DNA from: Stenoxybacter acetivorans DSM 19021
Lineage (GTDB): Bacteria; Pseudomonadota; Gammaproteobacteria; Burkholderiales; Neisseriaceae
DNA: 64,000 nucleotides
NCBI RefSeq assembly: GCF_000745895.1
Contig: NZ_JQKE01000008.1
Location: 19,308-83,307, forward strand
Reading direction: 5' to 3'
Of this stretch, positions 7,826 to 17,490 are shown in pieces. How positions within the stretch are numbered: position 1 is the first letter of the stretch; every line of letters begins with the position of its first letter. The notes under the pieces were generated by a model. It was not told the origin of the DNA. It worked only from the letters and a program-made list of their open reading frames with translations, and did no database searches. The translations under genes and the position numbers were made by a program.

Positions 7826-8707
7826 GTGCAAACCCATTATCAAAAAGCCGTGTCGCGCATTCTACCGCAAACCTTGTATGTGGTGGCGACACCCATTGGT
7901 AATTTATCTGACATCACTTTACACGCACTGGCAGTATTGGGACGTGCAGATTTGATTTGTGCGGAAGACACTCGGGTTACACAGCAATTATTGCGCGCTT
8001 TCGGCATCAATACTCGGCTTTTAAGTGTTCGTGAACAAAACGAACAAAGCATGGCGGATAAGGTGATTGAAGCATTGAGCGCAGGGCTGGTGGTGGCGCA
8101 GGTGTCTGATGCGGGCACGCCGGCAGTGTGCGATCCAGGTGCTAGATTGGTTACACGGGTGCGCGAAGCGGGCTTTCGAGTAGTGCCGACGGCGGGAATC
8201 AGCGCGGTCATGGCGACGTTAAGTGTGGCGGGTGTTGTGCAATCTGACTTTTATTTTGCCGGTTTCCTGCCGCCGAAAAGTCAGGAACGGCAACGATGGT
8301 TTGCCCGTTGGCAGGAAGCGGATTATGCGGTAGTGATGTTTGAAACACCGCATCGCATTGAAAGAACCTTGTCGGAAATGGCACATTGTTTTCCCAATCG
8401 CCGCTTGGTGTTTGCACGTGAACTCACCAAAAGCCACGAAACCATTCTTTGCGGTACAGTGTCCGATATTCAGGCAGCCGTGTCATCAGACAGCCAACAA
8501 AAAAAAGGTGAAATGGTGTTGGTGTTGCACCCATGCGAAACGGTTAAAAACCAAGAATTATCGGCAAGTGCGTGTCAAACTTTGATTTTATTAAGCCAAG
8601 AATTACCATTAAAACGAGCGGCGGCACTCACTGCGGAAATTTATAATACCAATAAAAAAGCTTTATACGATTGGGCAATTCAGCAAAAATTGCGCACACA
8701 AGAATAA
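7826..8707 (+). CDS. rsmI: 16S rRNA (cytidine1402-2'-O)-methyltransferase RsmI
   Basis: This is a 293-residue tetrapyrrole-methylase-fold enzyme. The N-terminal signature LYVVATPIGNLSDITLHAL, the EDTR motif and PVCDPG-like SAM contacts (SDAGTPAVCDPG) identify RsmI, which 2'-O-methylates C1402 in the ribosomal decoding centre with SAM. Translation appears to begin at GTG 7826, preceded by AAGGAAAG about 8 bases upstream. It is divergent from yraN, with about 40 bases between the starts, so the promoters must overlap or lie inside the opposing genes. Confidence 0.92.
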   Translation: MQTHYQKAVSRILPQTLYVVATPIGNLSDITLHALAVLGRADLICAEDTRVTQQLLRAFGINTRLLSVREQNEQSMADKVIEALSAGLVVAQVSDAGTPAVCDPGARLVTRVREAGFRVVPTAGISAVMATLSVAGVVQSDFYFAGFLPPKSQERQRWFARWQEADYAVVMFETPHRIERTLSEMAHCFPNRRLVFARELTKSHETILCGTVSDIQAAVSSDSQQKKGEMVLVLHPCETVKNQELSASACQTLILLSQELPLKRAAALTAEIYNTNKKALYDWAIQQKLRTQE

Positions 8708-8725
8708 TAATTATGGAACACATCA

Positions 8726-10246
8726 ATGCAGGACTTCAACACAATAAAAAACATTGTGATTCTCGGCGATGGCTTGGAAGCATGGTTTGCGGCTTTATTT
8801 TTAAAGCGGCTTTTTGCCAAGTCAAATATTAAAGTCGTTGAATCCCCTGTAGAAAATTCACTTCAAGGACATGGTGAAACCAGTATTTTCAATATTGTCT
8901 CCATGCTCAATGAACTGGATATTCCCACCTCTGCTTTTATGCGGGAAACCCAAGCCACTTTGCACTGGGGGCAATCTTATGCGCGCTGGCGCAGCGATGC
9001 CGATGCCAAAGACGATGCTTTTTTTATTTTACGCGTGGACGGCACACAAGAGCCGTTTAATCGCTGGCATGAGGGCTTGGCCTATCAAGTATCGGCATTG
9101 TTTGCACGGCAAGTTCCTCTGCCGCATACGGTTGCTGCTTTCACTGCCGCCATGCAGGCGGTTTCACGCGAAGATGCTGCCGCCATTATCGGTAGCGGGC
9201 AATCCGGCATTTTGCCTTCTTTTCATTTCAACAAAAAACAAGCCATTGACTTTTTAAAAAAAACAGCCATTGAACAAGATATTTCACACACGGTTTCTCG
9301 GTTTAAAGAAACGGTGTGGGATAAAGCAGGCAATGTGCGCGGTGTTTTAACGGAAAGAGGCAATTTCCGCACCGATTTTCTTATTGACGCTTCAGGCAGC
9401 CGCCGTTTGGTGGTCGGTAACAGCGTTGGTTGGCAATGGCAATCGGTACAATCATTTTTCAATACTGATTCGGCGGTTTCACTCTATTATCCCGCTGCCG
9501 GCACTAATCCGGCATTGCTCACTCGCCATACCGCCATGAATGCCGGCTGGCTCAGACAAATACCATTGATGGATACCGTATGCTGTGATTATGTTTACAG
9601 CAGTCAATATGCCGATGAGAATGCCGTTCAAGCAGAATTGGTGAATTTTTTTTCAGGTAGCATAGGCACACCCGAATCTTGGGGTTTTGAGCAGGGTTAT
9701 TATGCTGATGTGTGGCGCGGCAATGTGATGGCTCTGGGTGATGCCGCCGGCTTTATTGAACCTTTAGTCAATTCTGCCAACGGGCAAATGCTGGCACAGC
9801 TACTGCACTTTGGACAAGTGGTCAATGCCGGCGGCAAAATTGTTTCCGAGCACAGCATTAACGAATTCAATCGTGCCCAACGCGCCGCATGGGAAGAAGC
9901 CGTTGACTTTACACGATTGTTTTATCATGGCACACGCAACGATACACCATTTTGGCAAGCCGCCGATCAGATGACTGTGTCTGATCGGTATCAAGCCTTG
10001 CTGGAAATTCTCAAACACCGCAGCCCACGCCTGATTGATTTTACCGACTACAATCAAGGCGGCAGACAACGCGTATTTGCACCGAGCGACTGGCTGTTCG
10101 CGGCACAAGCACTGGGGTGGGTGTCGCATGAAAGCATTATTCGCGAACAAGCAAGGCTGCCTGAAAATCAACAACTTGACGTGCAACAGTTTTTAACCAA
10201 ACTCGGTTTAACAGAAGCAATTGAACCAATCATGGGATCTGTCTGA
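8726..10246 (+). CDS. flavin-dependent tryptophan halogenase-like protein with altered active site
   Basis: This 506-residue protein is of the tryptophan halogenase family (PF04820 type). It has an N-terminal FAD-binding segment (VILGDGLEAW, 11-20), a GETSIFNI block (50-57) matching the GEAT/S region, and the late FAD motif NVMALGDAAGFIEPL (333-347). Two hallmarks are missing. The catalytic Lys (PrnA Lys79) aligns with His80 in FMRETQATLHWG, and the WxWxIP motif is WLRQIP (275-280), with Arg for the second Trp. It therefore may be a monooxygenase or another flavoenzyme. It follows rsmI by 18 bases and precedes trpF by 69, which could link it to indole metabolism. Alignment is by eye. Confidence 0.72.
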   Translation: MQDFNTIKNIVILGDGLEAWFAALFLKRLFAKSNIKVVESPVENSLQGHGETSIFNIVSMLNELDIPTSAFMRETQATLHWGQSYARWRSDADAKDDAFFILRVDGTQEPFNRWHEGLAYQVSALFARQVPLPHTVAAFTAAMQAVSREDAAAIIGSGQSGILPSFHFNKKQAIDFLKKTAIEQDISHTVSRFKETVWDKAGNVRGVLTERGNFRTDFLIDASGSRRLVVGNSVGWQWQSVQSFFNTDSAVSLYYPAAGTNPALLTRHTAMNAGWLRQIPLMDTVCCDYVYSSQYADENAVQAELVNFFSGSIGTPESWGFEQGYYADVWRGNVMALGDAAGFIEPLVNSANGQMLAQLLHFGQVVNAGGKIVSEHSINEFNRAQRAAWEEAVDFTRLFYHGTRNDTPFWQAADQMTVSDRYQALLEILKHRSPRLIDFTDYNQGGRQRVFAPSDWLFAAQALGWVSHESIIREQARLPENQQLDVQQFLTKLGLTEAIEPIMGSV

Positions 10247-10315
10247 AAACCAATTTCAGGCAACCTCAGATGGTGAAGAAATATTCAATTTTAACGGATA
10301 CATTCAATTAAACAC

Positions 10316-10954
10316 ATGAAAATAAGAGTAAAAATTTGCGGAATCACGCGGGTTGAAGATGCAGTTACCGCTGCCGATGCGGGCGTTGACGCCATCGGCT
10401 TGGTGTTTTTTTCAGGCAGCCGCCGATGCGTGTCAATTGAACAAGCACAGAAAATTGTGCACGCTTTGCCGCCGTTTGTGAGTGCGGTGGGTTTGTTTGT
10501 GAATGCCGATGCAACAGAAGTGAATCAGGTGTTAAACACCGTTCCTCTGGATATTTTACAATTTCACGGCGATGAAACGCCCGCGTTTTGCCGACAATTT
10601 GCACGGCCGTTCATGAAAGCGATTCGGGTGAAAAGCCGTGAAGACATTCAGGCAGCCGCTGAACACTTTCCTGATGCACGTGCTTTATTGTTTGATGCTT
10701 ATGTGCACGGACAATTCGGCGGCACCGGACAATGTTTTGATTGGCAAATGCTGCCCGAAAACCTGCCTTGCGCTTGGGTATTGTCGGGCGGTTTAAATGA
10801 AGGCAATATCAAAGAAGCATTGGCAGCAAGCGGTGCGGCAGCCGTAGATATATCCAGCGGCGCAGAAAGCAGCGCAGGAATAAAGGACGCAATCAAAATC
10901 CGTGCATTGATGCGGGCAATTCGTGCACAGGAAAATACTGAAAATCGGTTTTAA
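10316..10954 (+). CDS. trpF: phosphoribosylanthranilate isomerase TrpF
   Basis: This 212-residue (beta/alpha)8 enzyme converts N-(5-phosphoribosyl)anthranilate to CdRP in tryptophan synthesis. It shows the N-terminal KICGITR with the catalytic Cys, the LQFHGDE strand, the LFDAYV acid region and the phosphate-binding LSGGLN / AAVDISSGAES loops. The length is normal. Other trp genes are not in the window. The gene ends before a strong hairpin terminator and may share a transcript with rsmI and the halogenase-like gene. Confidence 0.93.
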   Translation: MKIRVKICGITRVEDAVTAADAGVDAIGLVFFSGSRRCVSIEQAQKIVHALPPFVSAVGLFVNADATEVNQVLNTVPLDILQFHGDETPAFCRQFARPFMKAIRVKSREDIQAAAEHFPDARALLFDAYVHGQFGGTGQCFDWQMLPENLPCAWVLSGGLNEGNIKEALAASGAAAVDISSGAESSAGIKDAIKIRALMRAIRAQENTENRF

Positions 10955-10991
10955 CGCCGATAAATATCCGTTATGAACTTCAAATACAACC

Positions 10992-11030
10992 AAACCCTTT
11001 TCAAGTTAAATAACAAGAAAAGGGTTTTTA
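10992..11030. terminator. intrinsic terminator between trpF and trxA
   Basis: An 11-base stem (AAACCCTTTTC at 10992-11002 with its complement at 11017-11027) has a 14-base loop and continues into T residues. The A-rich left side makes it usable on both strands, fitting the convergent trpF and trxA genes. Confidence 0.8.
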
Positions 11031-11121
11031 AAATAATGAATTACTGAAAAATCACTGTACTTGACTGATGTTTTTTAACACAGAAACAACCCACCAATTT
11101 ATCAGACCAACTACAAATCAA

Positions 11122-11448
11122 TTACACCGATGCGTTGATGAAATTTTGCAATTGCGGGCGGCTCAAAGCACCCACTTTGGTGGCAACGTTAGTACCGTTT
11201 TTAAACACCATTAGAGTGGGAATACCGCGCACGCCGAATTGAGCGGCAATTTCGTTGTTTTCATCAACATTGATTTTCACGATTTTCACTTTGCCTTGGT
11301 ATTCAGCAGACAAATCGTCCAAAATCGGCCCAATCAGTTTACACGGACCACACCACGGTGCCCAAAAATCCAGCAATACCGGTAATTCAGATTGCAACAC
11401 CTCTTTTTCAAAAGTGGCATTGGTGGCGTGTACAATTAATTCGCTCAT
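11122..11448 (-). CDS. trxA: thioredoxin 1
   Basis: This 108-residue cytosolic thiol-disulfide reductant has the complete thioredoxin fold: active site WCGPC (32-36), the cis-proline segment [12 protein letters not shown], and the [14 protein letters not shown] strand. It supplies electrons to ribonucleotide reductase and to sulfate/methionine reductive enzymes. The APS-type CysH in this window may not need it in the same way as PAPS reductases. It is monocistronic, with a terminator downstream and its own leader. Confidence 0.95.
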   Translation of the reverse strand: MSELIVHATNATFEKEVLQSELPVLLDFWAPWCGPCKLIGPILDDLSAEYQGKVKIVKINVDENNEIAAQFGVRGIPTLMVFKNGTNVATKVGALSRPQLQNFINASV

Positions 11449-11538
11449 GAGGTTTTCCTTAAGTTGTGTTGGCTGCCGAAGTGAGCCGATAAGTTATTTT
11501 TTCTCAATTGCACAAGATACGGGCTGACGGTCATTGTT

Positions 11539-13101
11539 TCAAGCCAGGCTGTATTGTAATAGTTTTTGAGTATAAGCCGTATTGGGTGAGGCAAACACGG
11601 CTTCACAATCACCGGATTCTATCACTTCACCGTCTTTCAACACCAGCACACGATGTGATAAGGCACGGATAACCGCCAAATCATGGCTTATCAACACATA
11701 ACTCAAGCCCAGCCGATGTTGTAAATCTGCCAATAATGCCAATAATTGCTGCTGCCACTGTACATCCAGCGCACTGGTGGGTTCGTCCAAAATCAAAACT
11801 TGCGGTCGGGTGATGAGTGCACGTGCTAAGGCGATGCGCTGACGCTGTCCTCCTGAAAAAGCATGCGGGTAGCGAGGCAAAATGTCTTCAGGTAGCCCGA
11901 CTGTGTGCAGCACATCAATTACCTGCTGCTTTCTTTGCGGCAACGACAAATGCGGTTCGTGTACCTGCAAGGCTTCTGTAACAATTTCAAATACGGTTAA
12001 ACGCGGATTGAGTGCGCCGAACGGGTCTTGAAACACCATTTGCATGTTGCGGCGCATGGCAGTTTGCCACGGTTTACCCAACAAGCTGACTGTACCTTGT
12101 GCTTTCAGGCTGCCTGAAAAAGGAATTAAGTGCATCAACGCTTTGGCCAATGTGGTTTTACCGCTGCCGCTCTCGCCGATAATGCCCAGCGTTTCGCCGT
12201 AGCGAAGACGAAAAGAAACGGGTTGCAATAAGGGAATTTCCCGCCGCCGCAACCAACCGCTTTTTTGTTGAACCGATACCGTAATATTGTCAGCATCCAA
12301 CACTTCTGCGGTATTTTCAGGCAGCGGTACATTAAAACGGGCGGCGCGGGCGTTGAGCAGCAGCCGCGTGTATTCGTGCTGTGGCCGACAGAAAATATCT
12401 TGAGTATTGCCTGTTTCGACGATACGCCCGTGCTGCATCACGCTGACTTTATCGGCAAAGCGGCGCACCAAATTCAAGTCATGGCTGATGTACAGCACTG
12501 CCATGCCGCGTTCGGCTTGCAATCGTGCCAGCAAGGTTAAAATTTGGGCTTGCACGGCGGCATCTAATGCAGTGGTGGGTTCATCGGCAATCAATAATTT
12601 CGGCTCTGCCGCCAATGCCAGCGCAATCATTGCCCGTTGGCGCTGCCCGCCTGAAAGCTGAAACGGATAGGCTTGTGCTTTTTGTTCGGCGTCTTTGATT
12701 TCCATGTCTGCCAATAAAGCGATGGCACGGCTGTGCGCTTCTTTCGGCGGCAATCCCAAATGCAAGGTGAACACTTCGGCAATCTGCTGTCCGATTTTCA
12801 TTACCGGATTTAACGCGCTCATCGGCTCTTGAAATACCATGCCGATTTCACATCCGCGTATCTTGCGCAGCTGACTTGGCAGCGCACCCAATAATTCTTT
12901 GCCGCCAAACTTCAGGCTGCCTGAAAACCGAGCCTGTTCATTTAACTGCATGATGCCTTGTGCCAGCACGGTTTTACCGCTGCCGCTCTCACCGATTAAC
13001 GCGTGTTTTTCTCCTGCTTGCAAACCCAAATCAATATCAAACAATACTTGTTTTTTACCGAAAAAGGCATTCAAACCACTGATATTTAACAGTGCATTCA
13101 T
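11539..13101 (-). CDS. yejF: peptide/microcin C ABC transporter ATPase YejF (fused double ATPase)
   Basis: This 520-residue protein has two complete ABC ATPase domains: Walker A GESGSGKT occurs near residues 37-44 and again near 310, and each domain has an [16 protein letters not shown] signature and a Walker B (LLIADEPTTALD, LILDEPTSALD). This is the YejF architecture that powers oligopeptide import with YejA, YejB and YejE. The start overlaps the yejE stop by four bases. Two DUS lie inside the gene and encode part of linker segments. Confidence 0.93.
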   Translation of the reverse strand: MNALLNISGLNAFFGKKQVLFDIDLGLQAGEKHALIGESGSGKTVLAQGIMQLNEQARFSGSLKFGGKELLGALPSQLRKIRGCEIGMVFQEPMSALNPVMKIGQQIAEVFTLHLGLPPKEAHSRAIALLADMEIKDAEQKAQAYPFQLSGGQRQRAMIALALAAEPKLLIADEPTTALDAAVQAQILTLLARLQAERGMAVLYISHDLNLVRRFADKVSVMQHGRIVETGNTQDIFCRPQHEYTRLLLNARAARFNVPLPENTAEVLDADNITVSVQQKSGWLRRREIPLLQPVSFRLRYGETLGIIGESGSGKTTLAKALMHLIPFSGSLKAQGTVSLLGKPWQTAMRRNMQMVFQDPFGALNPRLTVFEIVTEALQVHEPHLSLPQRKQQVIDVLHTVGLPEDILPRYPHAFSGGQRQRIALARALITRPQVLILDEPTSALDVQWQQQLLALLADLQHRLGLSYVLISHDLAVIRALSHRVLVLKDGEVIESGDCEAVFASPNTAYTQKLLQYSLA

Positions 13102-14135
13102 GTTTGTGCCTCGCTACGGGTATCCAAAGCATGGCGCAAACCTTCACCGATAAAAATCAGCAGCAACAGCATTATGGTCAGCACGGCAAAGGCGGATAAG
13201 CCAATCCACCAAGCATCTAAATTGTCTTTGCCTTGTGCCAGCAATTCACCCAAACTCGCCTGCGAAGAAGATACACCCAAACCCAAAAAGTCCAAGCTGG
13301 TGAGTGCCAACACCGCACCGGATATGCGAAACGGCAAAAATGCCAGCACCGGCGTTAAACTGTTGGGCAGTATGTGCCGCCGCATAATTGCCCAATTGGA
13401 TACACCCATGCTCTTTGCCGCCAACACATATTCTGCCTGACGATTTTTTAAAAATTCGGCACGCACATAATCAGACAAACCCATCCAACTGAACAGCGAC
13501 AACAATATCAGCAATAACCATAAACCAGGCTGAAAAAACGATGACAAAATAATCAGCAAATACAATTCCGGCAACGCACCCCAAACCTCCATAAAACGCT
13601 GCAATGCCAAATCGGTTTTACCGCCGAAATAACCTTGCACTGCACCTGCCAGCACACCGACGGCGGTTGCAATTGCGGTGAGTGCCAGTGCGAATAACAG
13701 CGAATCGCGAAAACCATATATCAGCCGCGCCAATACATCACGCCCGCGATCATCTGTACCCAGCCAATGCCGTGAACTCGGCGCGGCAGGGAAAGGCTGG
13801 GTATCGAAGTCATTAAGCGTATTCGGTGCATAAGGAATAAGCGGCATCACTATTTGGTTGCCGTTTTCACTGAGTTTTTGGCGTAAATATGGGTCAAGAT
13901 AATCGGCTGGTGTTTCAAAATCGCCGTCAAAAGCAGTTTCATGATAATCGTGTAACAAAGGAAAATAAAACTGCTGCTGATAGCGTACCCACAGCGGTTT
14001 GTCATTGCTCCACAGCGGCGCGGCAAGTGCTGCCAACAATAATAAACACAGCAAACGCAAGCTGAACCACGCACGTTTGTGTGCTTTAAAACGGCGGACT
14101 GCCCGCCGCCATAATCCGTCGGTGCTACGGCTCAC
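13098..14135 (-). CDS. yejE: oligopeptide ABC transporter permease YejE
   Basis: This 345-residue inner-membrane permease has an N-terminal transmembrane segment (WFSLRLLCLLLLAALAAPLW), a periplasmic insert typical of YejE, and a binding-protein-dependent transport domain with five further segments. The ATPase-coupling loop reads EYVLAAKSMGVSNWAIMRRHILPN. The segment PSSRHWLGTDDRGRDVLARL is a family marker. It overlaps yejF at the 3' end and yejB at the 5' end by four bases each. Confidence 0.92.
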   Translation of the reverse strand: MSRSTDGLWRRAVRRFKAHKRAWFSLRLLCLLLLAALAAPLWSNDKPLWVRYQQQFYFPLLHDYHETAFDGDFETPADYLDPYLRQKLSENGNQIVMPLIPYAPNTLNDFDTQPFPAAPSSRHWLGTDDRGRDVLARLIYGFRDSLLFALALTAIATAVGVLAGAVQGYFGGKTDLALQRFMEVWGALPELYLLIILSSFFQPGLWLLLILLSLFSWMGLSDYVRAEFLKNRQAEYVLAAKSMGVSNWAIMRRHILPNSLTPVLAFLPFRISGAVLALTSLDFLGLGVSSSQASLGELLAQGKDNLDAWWIGLSAFAVLTIMLLLLIFIGEGLRHALDTRSEAQT

Positions 14136-15181
14136 GATGATGTTCCGCCAAAATGAATGCGCGGATCAATCCAAGCATAAGACAAGTCTGACAACAATTT
14201 TGCCAGCAAACCCAGCAGCGTAAAGACGTAAAGCGTACCCATCACCACCGGATAATCACGCTTAATGACCGCTTCATAAGACAGCAAACCCAAGCCATCA
14301 AGTGAAAACAGCGTTTCAATCAACAGGCTGCCTGTAAAAAATGCACCAATAAAAGCAGCTGGAAAACCGGTAACCAGCGGAATGAGTGCATTACGAAACA
14401 CATGGCGCAACAAAATTTGCCGTTCAGGCAACCCTTTGGCACGTGCGGTATAGACATATTGGCGGCGAATTTCTTCCAAAAACACGTTTTTGGTCAATAC
14501 CGTCATCACTGCCAAATTACCTGCGGTCATTGCGGTAATCGGCAAAGCAATATGCCACAGATAATCGGTGATTTTGTGCCATAAACTCAATTCAGACCAA
14601 CCATCGCTCACCAGACCGCCCAGCGGAAACCATGCCCAAAAGCTGCCGCCGCCAAACAACACCAGTAATACCAAACCCAAAACAAACGGCGGAATGGCAT
14701 AACCCACCAGAATCAGCAAACTGCTGGCGGCATCAAAACGCGAACCATCGTTGACGGCTTTGGCAATGCCCAAAGGAATACAAATTAAATAAGTGAGGAA
14801 AAAAGTCCACAAACCCAAACTCATTGACACCGGCAATTTGGCACGTATCAATTCAAGCACGGTTTGATGATGAAAAAAACTCTCTCCCAAATCAAAACGC
14901 AAAAACCGCCAAAGCATGTCGCCGAAGCGTTGTAACGGCGGTTTATCGAAGCCGTAAATACGATTGAGCTGCGCCAAATCTTCTGCACTCAGCCGCGCGC
15001 CCTTTTGCCAAGCACTGCCGCTGACGCTGACTTCGCCGCCAAATTGACTTTGCGTCAATTGCGCCGCCATTTGTTCCACAGGACCGCCCGGCACCAATTG
15101 AATCACCGCAAAGGTAATCGCCAAAATACCCAATAAAGTGGGTATCAGCAACAACAAACGTTTGATAATATAGGAAAACAC
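14132..15181 (-). CDS. yejB: oligopeptide ABC transporter permease YejB
   Basis: This 349-residue permease pairs with YejE. The N-terminal transmembrane segment FSYIIKRLLLLIPTLLGILA is followed by the periplasmic domain (QLVPGGPVEQM) and the transport domain with coupling loop YVYTARAKGLPERQILLRHV. I chose GTG 15181 as start because it sits directly before the family N-terminus and 13 bases after the preceding stop. A longer frame extends upstream through the DUF2788 gene with unrelated sequence. No strong ribosome site is visible, so translation may depend on coupling. Confidence 0.87.
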   Translation of the reverse strand: MFSYIIKRLLLLIPTLLGILAITFAVIQLVPGGPVEQMAAQLTQSQFGGEVSVSGSAWQKGARLSAEDLAQLNRIYGFDKPPLQRFGDMLWRFLRFDLGESFFHHQTVLELIRAKLPVSMSLGLWTFFLTYLICIPLGIAKAVNDGSRFDAASSLLILVGYAIPPFVLGLVLLVLFGGGSFWAWFPLGGLVSDGWSELSLWHKITDYLWHIALPITAMTAGNLAVMTVLTKNVFLEEIRRQYVYTARAKGLPERQILLRHVFRNALIPLVTGFPAAFIGAFFTGSLLIETLFSLDGLGLLSYEAVIKRDYPVVMGTLYVFTLLGLLAKLLSDLSYAWIDPRIHFGGTSS

Positions 15182-15194
15182 AGTTATTGAACAA

Positions 15195-15410
15195 TCAGGG
15201 AGTTTGTTTAAGATGGGTGAGAATTTCAACCAATGTTTCTTTAAATACAAAACCAAACACCCCAAAACCCAGCACCAAAAATAATACAAACATACCGGTT
15301 TTACCCGCATTGGACTGTTTTCCCAAATTCCAAACGATAAAACCCATAAAAACGATTAGAATAGTCAAACAAATGCGCAATGACCAAGTGGAAAATTCAG
15401 CTTCATTCAT
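15195..15410 (-). CDS. DUF2788 small membrane protein
   Basis: This 71-residue protein has two predicted transmembrane helices (about residues 12-28 and 40-56) separated by WNLGKQSNAGKTG, a pattern I associate with DUF2788 proteins of beta/gammaproteobacteria. The function is unknown. It lies 13 bases upstream of yejB and is probably the first gene of the yejBEF transcript, though this may be chance of position. Confidence 0.7.
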   Translation of the reverse strand: MNEAEFSTWSLRICLTILIVFMGFIVWNLGKQSNAGKTGMFVLFLVLGFGVFGFVFKETLVEILTHLKQTP

Positions 15411-15714
15411 GATTTATGCTTTCTGGCATGGTTATTTGGTTTAAGTTTGTTTAATAACAGACGCGGCTAGTGTTATATACTTGACATTAAAACATGTCAA
15501 ACGTAGAATACAAAAATCGCTTTGTTCTTGAAATGAAGAACAGCCCGATATTTTCACGCATTCACAAGCGTTCCCGATTTTACCCGAATTATTCTTCGCA
15601 CTCACCCTAATCATCACGTTCATTTTTTATTGTTTTTCAGGCTGCCTGAAAAATAAAACTGTTAAATAATACGTGATTACTCACTAACACTACATTATAT
15701 CGACTCAATCAAAC
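15411..15714 (+). other. rho leader region
   Basis: This 304-base gap between the divergent DUF2788 gene and rho contains the rho promoter, a long leader and one DUS (15639-15650) embedded in a near-palindrome about 65 bases before the rho ATG. A 60-residue minus-strand frame here has no coding character. Rho genes commonly have long leaders used for autogenous termination, which would suit the roughly 200-base untranslated stretch. Confidence 0.5.
15481..15509 (+). promoter_or_regulatory. strong sigma70-type promoter with dyad over the -35 box (rho)
   Basis: TTGACA (15481-15486), a 17-base spacer and TAGAAT (15504-15509) form a near-consensus promoter pointing to rho. The -35 is the left arm of a perfect dyad, TTGACAT-N6-ATGTCAA (15481-15500), which could be an operator or chance. 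The predicted leader is about 200 nucleotides. Confidence 0.6.
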
Positions 15715-16974
15715 ATGCACGTTTCTGAATTACAAACCCAACACGTATCCCAATTGCTGGAATTAGCCGAAGAATTGGGCATTGAAAACGCCAACCGTTT
15801 GCGCAAACAAGATTTAGTATTTGCCATTGTGCGCATCAAAATGAAGCAAGGCGAAAGTTTTACTTGCTCAGGTACTTTGGAAATTCTGCCCGACGGCTTT
15901 GGTTTTCTGCGCAGTATGGATACCTCTTATTTGGCAGGCCCCGATGATATTTACGTCAGCCCCAGCCAGATTCGCCGCTTTAATCTGCATACAGGCGATA
16001 CCATTGAGGGCAGCGTGCGTGTACCAAAAGACAATGAGCGTTATTTCGCATTGGTTCGGCTGGACAAGATCAACGGCGATGCCCCTGATGTCTGCAAACA
16101 CAAAATTCTGTTTGAAAACCTCACCCCGCTGTTCCCCAACCGCCAATTTGTACTGGAACGCGACACCCGTGCCGATGAAAATCTCACCAGCCGTGCCATT
16201 GATTTAATCGCGCCGATTGGGTTTGGACAGCGTGCCCTTTTGGTTGCGCCGCCCAAAACCGGTAAAACCGTGATGTTGCAAAACATTGCCCACGCCATCA
16301 CCGCCAATTATCCTGCCGCTGAATTGATTGTACTGTTGATTGACGAACGGCCGGAAGAAGTAACCGACATGATGCGTTCGGTTCGCGGCGAAGTGGTGTC
16401 GTCCACTTTTGATGAGCCCGCCACCCGCCATGTTCAGGTAGCCGAAATGGTGATGGAAAAGGCCAAACGTTTGGTTGAACACAAACGCGATGTGGTTATC
16501 TTGCTGGACTCAATTACCCGTTTGGCACGTGCTTACAACACCGTGATTCCGAGTTCCGGCAAAGTATTAACCGGCGGCGTTGATGCCAACGCCCTGCACC
16601 GCCCGAAACGTTTTTTCGGTGCGGCACGCAACATCGAAGAAGGCGGCTCGCTGACCATTATTGCCACAGCCTTGGTGGAAACCGGTAGCCGCATGGATGA
16701 TGTCATCTACGAGGAATTCAAAGGCACAGGCAATATGGAATTGCATCTTGACCGCCGCATGGCAGAAAAACGCCTGTTTCCCGCGATTAATATCAACCGC
16801 TCCGGTACACGCCGCGAAGAATTGCTGGTATCCAACGAACAACTGCAAAAAATGTGGTTGTTGCGAAAATTCCTGCACCCGATGGACGACATCGAAGCCA
16901 TGGAATTCTTGCGCGAAAAACTCAAAAATTCTAAAAATAATGCTGATTTTTTTGATTTGATGCGTGGTCGTTAA
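15715..16974 (+). CDS. rho: transcription termination factor Rho
   Basis: This is a 419-residue hexameric RNA helicase/translocase. It has an N-terminal Rho_N helix bundle (1-45), a cold-shock-like RNA-binding domain (about 50-125; GFGFLR and [10 protein letters not shown] contacts), and a RecA-type ATPase with Walker A APPKTGKT (178-185), Walker [11 protein letters not shown], the Q-loop [13 protein letters not shown] and the R-loop region. It ends dependent transcription genome-wide. The length is the compact form without insertions. It is monocistronic, with a bidirectional terminator downstream. Confidence 0.96.
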   Translation: MHVSELQTQHVSQLLELAEELGIENANRLRKQDLVFAIVRIKMKQGESFTCSGTLEILPDGFGFLRSMDTSYLAGPDDIYVSPSQIRRFNLHTGDTIEGSVRVPKDNERYFALVRLDKINGDAPDVCKHKILFENLTPLFPNRQFVLERDTRADENLTSRAIDLIAPIGFGQRALLVAPPKTGKTVMLQNIAHAITANYPAAELIVLLIDERPEEVTDMMRSVRGEVVSSTFDEPATRHVQVAEMVMEKAKRLVEHKRDVVILLDSITRLARAYNTVIPSSGKVLTGGVDANALHRPKRFFGAARNIEEGGSLTIIATALVETGSRMDDVIYEEFKGTGNMELHLDRRMAEKRLFPAININRSGTRREELLVSNEQLQKMWLLRKFLHPMDDIEAMEFLREKLKNSKNNADFFDLMRGR

Positions 16975-17085
16975 GAAAAATAAACCTCAGTACATTCATA
17001 CCACTATTTGCTTTTGTGCAAAAAAAGCAATGTATCAATCTGTTTTTGAAAATTATTAAACCATAAAATCAATTTATCATACATG

Positions 17086-17120
17086 AAAAAAGCCGGATTA
17101 TTGAATAATCCGGCTTTTTT
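17086..17120. terminator. bidirectional intrinsic terminator between rho and hfq
   Basis: A 15-base perfect stem (AAAAAAGCCGGATTA with its complement) and a 5-base loop (TTGAA) produce a GC core with a U-run in both directions. It serves the converging rho and hfq genes. Confidence 0.92.
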
Positions 17121-17147
17121 ATAATGGCTGCAATTAATGAATATTTA

Positions 17148-17405
17148 TTATTCGCTTACTTCAGGTGCAATCGCTTTACTTTCCTGCTGCAAACTGACGG
17201 CTCGTGCCGGCACAATCGTCGAAATCGCGTGTTTATACACCATTTGCGTTACCGAAGTATTGCGCAACAGCACGACATACTGGTCGAAAGACTCCACCTG
17301 CCCTTGTAATTTAATGCCGTTTACCAAATAAATAGAAACAGGCACATGCTCCTTGCGCAAGGCGTTTAAAAAAGGATCTTGTAACATTTGTCCTTTAGCG
17401 GTCAT
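17148..17405 (-). CDS. hfq: RNA chaperone Hfq
   Basis: This 85-residue Sm-like protein pairs small RNAs with mRNAs. The Sm1 motif region ([20 protein letters not shown]) and Sm2 [11 protein letters not shown] are intact, with the N-terminal [15 protein letters not shown] proximal-face residues and a short C-terminal tail. I chose the second of two in-frame ATGs (17405 rather than 17411): GGAG lies 7 bases before the second and only 1 before the first. It is followed on the same strand, about 85 bases upstream, by der. Confidence 0.95.
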   Translation of the reverse strand: MTAKGQMLQDPFLNALRKEHVPVSIYLVNGIKLQGQVESFDQYVVLLRNTSVTQMVYKHAISTIVPARAVSLQQESKAIAPEVSE

Positions 17406-17490
17406 CTTCATACTCCGTTTTTAATTTTCGTGTTTTGTTATGTATTGAGTATTTCTGTTTACCCAACTGCGTTTCGGCAATCGTAGCACA

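Noticed and set aside
15441..15623. 60-codon minus-strand frame upstream of rho
   Set aside because: It overlaps the near-consensus rho promoter, lacks a ribosome site and has no family resemblance.
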